NCBI GenBank assembly: GCA_025450375.1
Contig: JANWHO010000102.1
Coordinates: 1-9,953, forward strand
Length of the DNA: 9,953 bases
Reading direction: 5' to 3'
Source of the DNA: Chloroflexota bacterium
Lineage (GTDB): Bacteria; Chloroflexota; UBA5177; JANWHV01
Under the pieces are notes generated by a model that searched no databases, was not told the origin of the DNA, and was given only the letters and a program-made list of their open reading frames with translations. The position numbers and the translations under genes were made by a program. Below are positions 1 through 7,259 of the stretch, in pieces. Within the stretch, counting starts at the first letter, position 1, and the number at the start of each line of letters is the position of its first letter.

Positions 1-348
1 GGCGCCCAGGCGCGGAATGGCGGTCGGTGGCCGATTACGCAACACCACCGCCAGGGCCAGCAGGAGCACGGCGGGGAGCAGGGCGGCCCACCCTACGGCC
101 AGCCAACTCTTCCGTCCCCTGGCACGCTGAGTACGCGGCGCATTGGGAAGCGGCCAGGGTGCCCGTACCCTGGCCCTGGTTGGTTGCATGGCAGTCTTGT
201 CTGCGAGCGGGCGGGCAATGGGCGGATCGCGGCGCACGGGAAGCGGCTCCGGCGCGCAGACCCGATCCAGATCCTCGACCAAGTGGATCAGCGCCGGATC
301 AGCGCCATCATCAAGCAAATCGGCGTAGCGCTCAGAAAGTGGGTGCAT
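1..348 (-). CDS. Putative membrane-anchored anti-sigma factor (partial, cut by left edge)
   Basis: The first 116 residues are visible, and the frame is still open at base 1. It starts MHPLSERYADLLDDG. It has a cytoplasmic stretch of about 80 residues, acidic at first and then rich in Pro and Arg. A single hydrophobic helix follows at about residues 82-103 (SWLAVGWAALLPAVLLLALA), then R104, so the missing C-terminus should lie outside the membrane. The start overlaps the end of the sigma gene by 17 bp, and an AAGGA lies 8 bases upstream inside the sigma gene, which points to translational coupling. A one-helix membrane protein coupled to an ECF sigma gene is the usual arrangement of an anti-sigma factor. 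The cytoplasmic part lacks the HxxxCxxC zinc motif of the ZAS class, so the role is inferred from position and topology, not homology. Confidence 0.65.
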   Translation of the reverse strand, partial: MHPLSERYADLLDDGADPALIHLVEDLDRVCAPEPLPVRRDPPIARPLADKTAMQPTRARVRAPWPLPNAPRTQRARGRKSWLAVGWAALLPAVLLLALAVVLRNRPPTAIPRLGA

Positions 349-910
349 CGTAGCGATCCTTCAGGCGTTGCAAGAGGCGGCTCAGGCGTTTGCGGGTAGC
401 GGCTTCCCCGGCTCCGACCACGGCGGCAATCTCGGACGCGGTCAACTGGCCCGCGAAGCGCAGGGTCAGCAGTTCGCGAGACTCAGGGTTAAGGGCCAAA
501 AACAACTCTCGCAGCCGGATAAGCGATTCTTGATGGATGACCGTGGCTTCCACATTTGTCTGGGCGAGGGGCTGCAAGCCCACCGGCACCAGATCCCAGG
601 TAAGGGCCGCGTGCGAGCGACGATGAAAATCGATAGCGGCGTTGCGGGCAATGCGAAAGAGCCAGGCGCTGAAGGCCACCTGCCGGTGCTGATAGCGGGG
701 TAGGGCCTCCAGCGCCCGCAAGAACACCTGCTGCGTCAGGTCGGCGGCATCCTCATCGGTGTTGGTACGTGACCGCAAGTAGGCATGGATCGGTTGCCGA
801 TAGCGTTCATACAAGGCGCCAAATCGAGGCGTATCAGACACGGGTTCCTCCGATACGCTTGGATCGGAATACGTGTCCAGCGCGGTCGGGATCGGCATGA
901 TCTGACCCAT
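332..910 (-). CDS. ECF-family RNA polymerase sigma-70 factor
   Basis: This 192-residue protein has the two-domain layout of extracytoplasmic-function sigma factors. Sigma region 2 spans about residues 30-100 (FGALYERYRQPIHAYL, then the DLTQQVFLRAL segment, then AFSAWLFRIARNAAIDFHRR). A linker of about 25 residues follows. Region 4 spans about 128-187 and carries the helix-turn-helix LTASEIAAVVGAGEAATRKR, which would read the promoter -35 element. Region 3 is absent, as expected. The length matches the family. The start at 910 is preferred over the ATG at 898 because a GAGG lies 10 bases before it. It probably directs core polymerase to a stress or envelope regulon and is held in check by the membrane protein it overlaps downstream. 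Its promoter would fall in 911-1018, where an AT-rich block (about 955-968) is the only suggestive feature. The ECF subgroup cannot be assigned by eye. Confidence 0.93.
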   Translation of the reverse strand: MGQIMPIPTALDTYSDPSVSEEPVSDTPRFGALYERYRQPIHAYLRSRTNTDEDAADLTQQVFLRALEALPRYQHRQVAFSAWLFRIARNAAIDFHRRSHAALTWDLVPVGLQPLAQTNVEATVIHQESLIRLRELFLALNPESRELLTLRFAGQLTASEIAAVVGAGEAATRKRLSRLLQRLKDRYDAPTF

Positions 911-1018
911 CGGCGTCTATCCTCAAGCTGGACCGGCAGTCTCATCGCCATCGCTTAACTATATAACGCGGCGGCGGACGAAACTGGACACCTCTATTTG
1001 GGGAGCCGTGAGCCTTGT
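911..1018. other. Spacer between aldehyde dehydrogenase and sigma gene
   Basis: This 108-bp gap lies between two minus-strand genes. Its only notable feature is an AT-rich patch at about 955-968, reading GTTATATAGTTAAG on the minus strand. It could hold a -10 element for the sigma gene. I see no matching -35 or AAC-type ECF motif and no clear terminator, so read-through from the dehydrogenase gene remains possible. Confidence 0.4.
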
Positions 1019-2416
1019 TCAGCGCGTATCGGTACGCAAATGGAACGACTTGGGCCGAGTCAGGCGCTCGTAGCCAAGCACGGATAGCGTGCAGCCGCGC
1101 CCGGAGTCCTTCACGCCGGTCCAGGCCAGGGCGGGATCGAGATAATCGCAGCGGTTCATGAACCAAGTGCCGGTCTCGATCTGGTCTCCGATCCGTACGG
1201 CGGCGTCCACGTCGCCGGTCCAGATCGCGGCGGTGAGGCCGTATGCACTATCGTTCATCAGGCGAATCGCCTCTTCGTCGCCCGCTACCGGCATAATCCC
1301 CACCACCGGCCCAAACGTCTCCTCGGACATCACGCGCATCGAGTGATCCACGTCCACCAAGACCTGTGGCGCCAGATAAGGGGTGCCGCTCCGGTCGGCG
1401 GGGAAGTCCCTGGGATCGATCAGCGCCCGCGCTCCCTGGCGGACGGCCTCGGCGATCTGGGCCCGCACGAACTCAGCCGCGCTCGTCCGGACCATTGGCC
1501 CGAGCGTGGTATCGGGGTCGAGCGGGTTCCCCAGCTTATAGTGCCTGACCAGATCCACGAAGCCCTGGACGAAGGCATCGTAGAGATCCGCATGGACGTA
1601 GATGCGTTCGATGCCGCAGCAGGACTGGCCGGAGTTGAACATCGCGCCGTCCACCAGGTTCTCGATCGCGTGGGCCAGGTCGGCATCCTGCCGCACGTAG
1701 GCCGGATCCTTCCCTCCCAGTTCCAGCCCCAGGTCCAGGAAGCGTCCGCTCGCGGCCCTTGTGACCGCGTGCCCGCCCTCCACCGAGCCCGTGAATGCCA
1801 CGAAATTGACCCGCGCGTCGCCGATCGCTCGCGTCACATCGTCGTGGCTCATATGTAGGTACTGGAAGAGCCCCTCGGGCGCCCCGGCCGCCTGGAATGC
1901 CTCGGCGTACCGTTCGGCGCACAGCGGCGTCTGATTGGAGTGCTTGAGCACCACGGTGGTCCCGGCCATGATGGCGGGAATGATCGAGTTGACCGAGGTG
2001 AGGTAGGGGTAATTCCAGGGGGCCAGGGTCAGCACCACGCCCAGCGGCTCGTGGCGGATGAAGCGGATGAACCCCTGCTTCGGTTCCACCTTGAGGTCCG
2101 CGAGGGCTTCGGTAGCAGCGGCAATCATAAAGCGAGCCCGCTCATTGAACCCGCCTTTGATTTCGTTCGGCGTGTAGCGGATCGGGCGGCCCATCTGCCA
2201 GGTTAGTTCCGTGCCCAACTCGCCGGCCTTGCCGACGAACGCCTCGACCATCGCCAGGCATAGCGCGGCTCGGTCCACGATCGGGACGTTCTTCCACTCG
2301 CGCGCCGCCCGCGTCGCCGCGTCCAGGGCATGGTCGATCCGCTGAGGGGTTGCCAGATCGCGCTCGACATAGACCGACTGATCAACCGGGGAGATCGTCC
2401 GTTGCGTGTTGGTCAT
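1019..2416 (-). CDS. NAD(P)-dependent aldehyde dehydrogenase (ALDH superfamily)
   Basis: This cytosolic enzyme should oxidise an aldehyde to its carboxylic acid using NAD(P)+. Every hallmark of the superfamily is visible. Residues are counted from the upstream ATG at 2431; subtract 5 for the chosen start. APWNYP carries the oxyanion Asn140, and LKHS carries the cofactor-contacting Lys163. FTGS (213-216) is the Rossmann motif, ELGGK carries the general base Glu237, FNSGQSCC carries the catalytic Cys271, and EETFGPV carries Glu371. The length of 465 residues is normal. The ATG at 2416 is chosen because GGAGG lies 8 bases before it, and that GGAGG overlaps the upstream in-frame ATG at 2431, which has no site of its own. 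The sequence suits the broad group that includes succinate-semialdehyde dehydrogenases and many uncharacterised members, and substrate cannot be read from it. No neighbouring gene suggests a pathway. Confidence 0.93.
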   Translation of the reverse strand: MTNTQRTISPVDQSVYVERDLATPQRIDHALDAATRAAREWKNVPIVDRAALCLAMVEAFVGKAGELGTELTWQMGRPIRYTPNEIKGGFNERARFMIAAATEALADLKVEPKQGFIRFIRHEPLGVVLTLAPWNYPYLTSVNSIIPAIMAGTTVVLKHSNQTPLCAERYAEAFQAAGAPEGLFQYLHMSHDDVTRAIGDARVNFVAFTGSVEGGHAVTRAASGRFLDLGLELGGKDPAYVRQDADLAHAIENLVDGAMFNSGQSCCGIERIYVHADLYDAFVQGFVDLVRHYKLGNPLDPDTTLGPMVRTSAAEFVRAQIAEAVRQGARALIDPRDFPADRSGTPYLAPQVLVDVDHSMRVMSEETFGPVVGIMPVAGDEEAIRLMNDSAYGLTAAIWTGDVDAAVRIGDQIETGTWFMNRCDYLDPALAWTGVKDSGRGCTLSVLGYERLTRPKSFHLRTDTR

Positions 2417-2424
2417 TGCCCTTG

Positions 2425-2429
2425 CCTCC
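2425..2429 (-). promoter_or_regulatory. Ribosome binding site that sets the aldehyde dehydrogenase start
   Basis: On the minus strand GGAGG is followed by eight bases and then the ATG at 2416. It overlaps the last base of the in-frame ATG at 2431-2429, so the upstream ATG is unlikely to be the main start. Confidence 0.75.
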
Positions 2430-2560
2430 ATTTCACTCCCACAGCCTGGTGGTGCGAGATCGTTCGCTTTTCCGGCCAGTGTACAGCCTGGTCGTACCAG
2501 TCGCCCATCCCAGCGCGAAGGAGCCTACACATACAAGCGCCACCTCGCGCACCGGAGTCG

Positions 2561-2605
2561 CACTCTGTGTTCTCTGTTCCTTCTGTGTTTCCGTGCTTCA
2601 TGGTG
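2561..2605 (-). repeat. Period-9 purine-rich repeat of the 'TEGTENTE' type
   Basis: On the minus strand this reads as about five degenerate 9-base units with a consensus near CACAGAGAA; the last three are CACAGAAGG, AACAGAGAA and CACAGAGTG. Read in frame it spells MKHGNTEGTENTEC. From memory, near-identical short runs (…HGNTEGTE…, TKHTKHTK on related variants) occur in intergenic regions of Chloroflexota, Planctomycetota and other genomes, often mis-annotated as small hypothetical proteins. Here it is a single short copy, non-coding by context, and its function is unknown. Confidence 0.6.
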
Positions 2606-2778
2606 CCCAGGCGGGCATGCGGCGACCCCGGCATGAAGGTCTTGACGCAAGCACGAAATGGGCCATGACGCCCCGTTCGGCCCTCCCCTATGATGGGGCG
2701 GCTGGCGCCAACCAGGCGCTCGGCACGCCGGCCTGGGCCGCGCTGACCCGCCGGAGAAGGTGTCCCGTCAGCGAGTAG

Positions 2779-5700
2779 CTACGCCGCCGGCTCCCGTGAG
2801 AGGGCGAGCAACGCGTGAATGAACGGCTCGACCAGGATAGGATCGAACTGGGTACCCGCGCCGCGCCGCAATTGCGCGATCATGTGCTCGGTCGAGAGGC
2901 CACGCCGGTAGGGGCGGTCCAGGGTCATGGCCGAGACCGCGTCCGCGACCTGCAGGATCCGGCCTACCAACGGCGTCTCCGCCCCGCATACTCCCTGGGG
3001 GTAGCCTTTTCCATCGAAGCGTTCATGGTGATGGGCGATCGCCGCCAGCACCTGCGCGTCATCCAGCAGGCCGCGGACGATTGCCACCCCATAGGCCACA
3101 TGGCCCTTGATCAACTCATACTCGTCGTCCGTCAGGGCCCCAGGCTTCCGCAGCACCCGATCCGGAACCGCGATCTTCCCGATGTCGTGCAGCGGACCGG
3201 CCAGGGCCAGGGTACGCCGGTCGGCGGCATCCAGCCCCAGGGCGTCAGCCAGGAGCAGCGCGTACCGCGTCACGTCGAGCGAGTGCTCGCGCGTATAGCG
3301 ATCCTTCGCGTCAACCGCCGAGACCAGCCCTTCAAGAATGCCGAAGCTGCTCTCGCCCAGCAAATCCGCCGCGCTGCGTACCAGGGTTGAGTCAGCTTGC
3401 GACCCTCGCTTGGCCGCGTACATCCGGGCGTCGGCCACGGCCAGCAGGGCCTGGCGGGTGTCTCCGTCGACCGGCGCGGCCGCCACGCCGACGGAGACGG
3501 AGAGGGGGATGACGGCGCCCGCCTCCGTGACATACGGCGAGTTAGCCACCAGGCGGGCCAGGCGCTGGGCAACCGCCTCGCCGATCGCCGCATCCGCTCC
3601 CGGCAACACCACCGCGAACTCATCGCCGCCATAGCGGGCCGCCACGTCCCCCTCGCGCGCGCAGCTTCGCAGGAGATCGGCGACTGTTCGCAGCACCGCG
3701 TCGCCGACCGGATGGCCGTAGGTGTCGTTGAAGAGTTTGAAATTATCGACATCCACCAGAAGCATGGCCACGCCCGCGGTCTCCTCGCCACTCCCGAGAG
3801 CCGTATCGAGGATCTGATGCAGGGCGCGATGATTTGCCAGGCCGGTAACGGGGTCGCGCATGGCCTGCGCATGAGTCCGCTCATACAGCGCCGCCTTCTC
3901 CAGAGCCACGGCCAGGGCGTCGGCAACCTCCAGCACGAAGCGTTGTTCCTCGGCGGACACCGCCGTAACCATGGCCCGATAATTGATGAAGATCAGTCCG
4001 CGCGGTTTCCCCCCCGTGAGAACCGGAATGGCGAGGGCGGACTGGCACCCCAACCACGCCATGGCCGCCGTTTCCGATGCGGTCACGGGGTGGGTAATCA
4101 CCACGGGCCTGCAACTGGCGAGAGCCTGGGCGGCATGCGGCTCATCGGTAAGGCTGACTGTCATCCCGGCCGGGATGTCATCGCGCGCTTGCCCATCACC
4201 TGCCCGCGTGATCAAGACCTGGCGGGCCGCGTCGTAGTCGAAGAGGGTGGCGCTCTGGGCGCCCATGAGCCGCACCAGGCCAGCCAAACCGGTGCGCAAG
4301 ACCGCGTTAATCTCTATCTGCTGGCCCAGGGCATGCAGCAAGGCGCCCACCGCCTCGCTCCGGTGCGTGCGGCGCCGAGACTCCGCGAACTGATTGGCGT
4401 TGTCGATGGTGAGCGCCGCCTGATCGGCGAAGATCTCCAGGATCTCGGCCATCTCCACGTCGGGCCGGTGGCCGTCCGCCGGATCATCCACCGAGAGAAA
4501 GCCGAGAAAGCTATTGCCGCGGGGGGCGATGAGCGGCACCAAAAACTCATCACCCGCGCGCCATCCAGCGGCACCCGCCTGGGACTGAGCCGAGGTCCAG
4601 CGGGGAATCGATGTTTGCTGGAGCAAGCGCGCCGCATGCTCCGCCGGAAGGAAGAATGAGCGCGAGAGGCGGAATTCCTCGCGCAGCAGCAGCAAAGTAT
4701 CACCGGCTGGGGCGGCTTGCTCCATGAAGTCCCGCGCGACTTCCGGATCCAACCCGACGGCGGCAACCGCCTGCGTCCGCTGCTCGGCTACCGGCGCGCT
4801 CGGATCGGTGATCAGATTCAGGATGGCCAGGCGGTAGCCGAGCGCCTCGCTGACCGCCTCGACGATTAACTGGCCGATCCGCACCGGATCCAGGTCCAGG
4901 CGCATGGCCTGCCCCAGGGCCTGAACCTGCCGCAAGCGATCGGCCCGGCTCTGCGCCAGGCTCCGCTGCCGCGTCTCGGCCCGATACAGGCGCGTGTTGT
5001 CCAGCACCGCCGCTATTTGACGGACGGCGATCAGGGCAATCAACACTCGAGCCCCTATTTCAATGGGCCCATGGGCGGGGCCGCCGGCAAGGGCGGGAGC
5101 GATCAGGGCTACCCCGGTCCCGAGCACGGTGGGGATCAGCCCAAAGATCACGCGGGTCAGGGGAGGGGTGTCGCCAACCACCTGCTGGGCAGGGAGCGGC
5201 CGCCACTCCAGCCCGGCGAGCCCGATCGCCAGAAGACCCGCCATCCAGACAAGATCCAGTGCCGTTCCATCGTTATAGCTGTTCCGCAGCAGGAGCGGCA
5301 CCCAACCCACGAAACCGGCACCCTCGCAGAGCAAGCCGAGCAGGAGCAGAGCCATGCCGGGCTTGGACGCCAGGCCGGGTACCCGGATCATGAGCAGAAA
5401 GGTTCCGAAACCGACGGTGAGATAGGCGACGGGGTAGGCCAGGGCAACCGTCTTGCCTGCCGCGCTGACGGCGGTCGCGTTCAGGAGCAGGCCCTGGGCG
5501 GCCACCGCGCCGGTCAGGGCCAGGGCAATCGCCACGATGACGAGGTCAAGGGCCAGGACGGCCATGGCGCTCTGCCGTTGCCGGCGCCGTGGGAGGGCGA
5601 AAAGACCGGCGGCGAACCAGGGCACGAAACCCAGCCAACCGACATCGCCGGCGGAAGGGAACGGCGGCGCGACCCGCGCGATAAGCTGATAATAGTCCCA

Positions 5701-5988
5701 GCCTAGCTGGCCGCACAGCCAGGTGGCGGAGGCTCCAGCGAAATACAGCCATGCCTTCCGACCGGCGCCCCCCTTGCCGGCGGCGGCCAGGCAGCCGCCG
5801 ACCGCGAATAGAGCACAGAGCGTCCAGCCGCTATCCGCCCACCAGGGGACGGCCGCGGCGCCGCCGAGCGGCGTAAGCTCACCCACCGCCAGCACCGCCA
5901 GCACCGCCAGCACCAAGATAGTCAGCCCGGCGCGATACGGGCGGGAGAGATGGACGCCGTGAAGCGGGAGACGACGCGAATGGATCAT
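2779..5988 (-). CDS. Membrane sensor with GAF-GAF-GGDEF-HD-GYP domains (c-di-GMP synthesis and breakdown)
   Basis: This 1069-residue protein likely makes and degrades cyclic di-GMP. Residues 20-330 form about ten hydrophobic helices (first at 21-37, last about 310-330), an integral-membrane sensory module I cannot name. Two GAF-like domains follow, at about 350-535 and 545-700. The GGDEF domain (about 705-865) is complete. It has DVDNFK with metal-binding Asp746, FNDTYGH, YGGDEF at 786-791, and RxxD (Arg778, Asp781) at the correct five-residue distance for product inhibition. The HD-GYP domain (about 880-1065) is complete too, with His902, HDIGK (His934-Asp935), His963, HHHERFDGKGYP (GYP 995-997) and Asp1016. 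Both activities therefore look possible. An AAGGA sits 6 bases before the ATG at 5988. It is transcribed alone and divergently from the dehydratase. Its ligand is unknown. Confidence 0.93.
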   Translation of the reverse strand: MIHSRRLPLHGVHLSRPYRAGLTILVLAVLAVLAVGELTPLGGAAAVPWWADSGWTLCALFAVGGCLAAAGKGGAGRKAWLYFAGASATWLCGQLGWDYYQLIARVAPPFPSAGDVGWLGFVPWFAAGLFALPRRRQRQSAMAVLALDLVIVAIALALTGAVAAQGLLLNATAVSAAGKTVALAYPVAYLTVGFGTFLLMIRVPGLASKPGMALLLLGLLCEGAGFVGWVPLLLRNSYNDGTALDLVWMAGLLAIGLAGLEWRPLPAQQVVGDTPPLTRVIFGLIPTVLGTGVALIAPALAGGPAHGPIEIGARVLIALIAVRQIAAVLDNTRLYRAETRQRSLAQSRADRLRQVQALGQAMRLDLDPVRIGQLIVEAVSEALGYRLAILNLITDPSAPVAEQRTQAVAAVGLDPEVARDFMEQAAPAGDTLLLLREEFRLSRSFFLPAEHAARLLQQTSIPRWTSAQSQAGAAGWRAGDEFLVPLIAPRGNSFLGFLSVDDPADGHRPDVEMAEILEIFADQAALTIDNANQFAESRRRTHRSEAVGALLHALGQQIEINAVLRTGLAGLVRLMGAQSATLFDYDAARQVLITRAGDGQARDDIPAGMTVSLTDEPHAAQALASCRPVVITHPVTASETAAMAWLGCQSALAIPVLTGGKPRGLIFINYRAMVTAVSAEEQRFVLEVADALAVALEKAALYERTHAQAMRDPVTGLANHRALHQILDTALGSGEETAGVAMLLVDVDNFKLFNDTYGHPVGDAVLRTVADLLRSCAREGDVAARYGGDEFAVVLPGADAAIGEAVAQRLARLVANSPYVTEAGAVIPLSVSVGVAAAPVDGDTRQALLAVADARMYAAKRGSQADSTLVRSAADLLGESSFGILEGLVSAVDAKDRYTREHSLDVTRYALLLADALGLDAADRRTLALAGPLHDIGKIAVPDRVLRKPGALTDDEYELIKGHVAYGVAIVRGLLDDAQVLAAIAHHHERFDGKGYPQGVCGAETPLVGRILQVADAVSAMTLDRPYRRGLSTEHMIAQLRRGAGTQFDPILVEPFIHALLALSREPAA
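5885..5911 (-). repeat. Three perfect 9-bp tandem repeats inside the sensor gene
   Basis: On the plus strand ACCGCCAGC is repeated three times without mismatch, followed by a further ACC. In the protein it encodes the Leu-Ala-Val triplets of residues 27-35, in the core of the first transmembrane helix. Gain or loss of a unit would stay in frame and change the helix by three residues. Confidence 0.85.
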
Positions 5989-6284
5989 GCCGGTCCTTCG
6001 AGAGCGTATGTCGGGTACCAGTGCAGCCTAGCATGGAAGAAGGCCAGCGACAGTAGCCTAATGGTCCCGAATCCACCGCTCCTCTGGGCATCTCTCACTC
6101 TTTTCCAGGAGGAGTCAAACGTGTTTTCCCCTCCCTCCGAGCCTCTCTTCACGGTCCTCCATATCCGGATGCCCGCCGCCTACACCCCTCTGGAGAAAAA
6201 ATGTGGGTATAGTAGCGGTAGTGTTGGTGTGGGCCGCTATCATCTCACCCACCCTGATCGAACCCAGAGCCAGGAGAGCGTGCC
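5989..6284. other. Divergent spacer between sensor and dehydratase genes
   Basis: This 296-bp region must hold promoters facing both ways. A pyrimidine-rich patch (about 6121-6160) and an A-run followed by TATAGT (6196-6213) stand out, but no -35 element is spaced correctly for TATAGT. An AGGAGG at 6107-6112 lies 8 bases before a GTG (6121). That GTG opens a 67-codon frame running to 6324, across the dehydratase start in another frame. No T-box consensus or riboswitch fold was recognised. Confidence 0.45.
6107..6112 (+). promoter_or_regulatory. Strong ribosome-binding-like site without an assigned gene
   Basis: AGGAGG is followed by an 8-base spacer and GTG at 6121. The spacing is ideal, yet the 67-codon frame it would serve has a composition unlike a normal protein and ends inside the dehydratase gene. 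It may be chance, or the start of a leader peptide. Confidence 0.3.
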
Positions 6285-7259
6285 ATGGCCATCGCCGCGT
6301 CACCAGCCGGACCCATCCCCATAGCGGATATCCGCGCCGCCGCGGGACGGATCGCTGGCTCGGTCCTCCATTCGCCACTCATCCGGTTGAACCTGGACGA
6401 CGCACCAACGGAGATCTATCTCAAGCTCGAGAACTTACAGCCAATCGGTTCGTTCAAGCTGAGGGGGGCCGGCAATGCCATCGCGACCGCGCCGACTGAT
6501 CAGTTGGCCAAGGGCGTCTACACGGCCAGCGCCGGCAACATGGCGCAAGGGGTCGCCTGGCACGCCCGCCGATTGGGCATTCCCTGCTCGGTGATCGTGC
6601 CCGACCACGCTCCGCGGGCCAAGCTGGCCGCCATCGAACGCCTGGGAGCACGAATCATCGCGGTACCCTTCGATGACTGGTGGCAGGTTCTTCTGGACCG
6701 CGCGTATCCCGGCATGGAGGGCCTGTTTATCCACCCGGTGAGCGACCCGGCTGTGTTGGCCGGAAATGGGACGATCGGTCTGGAAATCCTGGACGATCTC
6801 CCTGACGTAGAGGCGGTATTCGTGCCTTACGGCGGCGGCGGGTTGAGTTGCGGCATCGCCTCGGCCCTGCGGGCGCTCAAACCGGACGCACGGGTGTATG
6901 GCTGCGAGGTTGCCACGGCAGCCCCGCTCGCGGCCTCTCTTGCCGCCGGCTCCCCGCGGGCGGTTGAGTATTCGCCCAGTTTCGTGGACGGCATCGGGAG
7001 CAAAAGCATTCTCCCAGAAATGTGGCCTCTGGCCAGCAGCCTCCTTGCCGGATCGCTCGTGGTAACCCTGAATCAAGTGATCGCCGCCGTGCGTCTGCTG
7101 ATCGAGCGCAATCGGGTCGTCGCGGAGGGTGCGGGTGCGACGCCGGTCGCCGCCGCGCTGAGCGGGCAAGTCCGTGCCCGAACGGTGGTGTGCGTCATCT
7201 CGGGCGGCAATATCGATGCCGGCAAGGTGGCGCGCATCCTTATGGGTGAGGAGCCATAA
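6285..7259 (+). CDS. Threonine/serine dehydratase-like PLP enzyme (fold type II)
   Basis: This 324-residue cytosolic enzyme of the threonine ammonia-lyase/serine dehydratase family probably deaminates a hydroxy-amino acid to a 2-keto acid. The PLP-binding lysine is Lys58 in GSFKLRG. ASAGN (81-85) should contact the substrate carboxylate, the glycine loop YGGGGLSCG (182-190) should hold the PLP phosphate, and SGGN (306-309) should meet the pyridine nitrogen. There is no C-terminal ACT domain, as in short catabolic dehydratases, so feedback by isoleucine is not expected. The Ala at 83, where serine racemase has its catalytic Ser, argues against a racemase. Met86 replaces the His usual in SAGNH, suggesting a separate subfamily. 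AGGAG lies 8 bases before the ATG at 6285. Substrate (Thr, Ser, threo-3-hydroxyaspartate or other) cannot be settled by eye. Confidence 0.88.
   Translation: MAIAASPAGPIPIADIRAAAGRIAGSVLHSPLIRLNLDDAPTEIYLKLENLQPIGSFKLRGAGNAIATAPTDQLAKGVYTASAGNMAQGVAWHARRLGIPCSVIVPDHAPRAKLAAIERLGARIIAVPFDDWWQVLLDRAYPGMEGLFIHPVSDPAVLAGNGTIGLEILDDLPDVEAVFVPYGGGGLSCGIASALRALKPDARVYGCEVATAAPLAASLAAGSPRAVEYSPSFVDGIGSKSILPEMWPLASSLLAGSLVVTLNQVIAAVRLLIERNRVVAEGAGATPVAAALSGQVRARTVVCVISGGNIDAGKVARILMGEEP

Larger units (their letters stand above)
2417..2778. other. Non-coding stretch upstream of aldehyde dehydrogenase
   Basis: This 362-bp gap lies between the end of the c-di-GMP sensor gene and the dehydrogenase start, both on the minus strand. 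It must hold any promoter for the dehydrogenase and any terminator for the sensor. I see a period-9 purine repeat (2561-2605). There is also a short direct repeat, ACAGCCTGGT(G/C)GT, near 2441 and 2483, and a small GC stem (GCGCC-AACCA-GGCGC, 2705-2719) without a T-run. Open frames crossing it lack ribosome binding sites and run antisense into the flanking genes. I do not call a gene here. Confidence 0.6.

Noticed and set aside
2417..2431. Upstream ATG at 2431 as the aldehyde dehydrogenase start
   Set aside because: Its own codon overlaps the GGAGG that serves the ATG at 2416, and it has no separate ribosome binding site.
2642..2694. TTGACG and TATGAT elements resembling a sigma-70 promoter
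   Set aside because: They are 41 bases apart, not about 17, and no plus-strand gene lies downstream.
2350..2778. Plus-strand open frames crossing the 2417-2778 gap
   Set aside because: They start inside the dehydrogenase gene in antisense, lack ribosome binding sites and show no recognisable domain.
3397..4659. Long plus-strand open frame of 420 codons
   Set aside because: It is entirely antisense to the sensor gene's GAF and GGDEF regions, has no ribosome binding site, and translates to low-complexity His/Arg/Gly-rich sequence typical of a GC-rich shadow frame.
6196..6213. TATAGT as -10 of the dehydratase promoter
   Set aside because: No -35-like hexamer lies at a usable distance (bases 6185-6190 read CCCCTC).
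5989..6284. T-box or other amino-acid riboswitch ahead of the dehydratase
   Set aside because: I found no T-box consensus, no terminator/antiterminator pair with a T-run, and no known riboswitch core.
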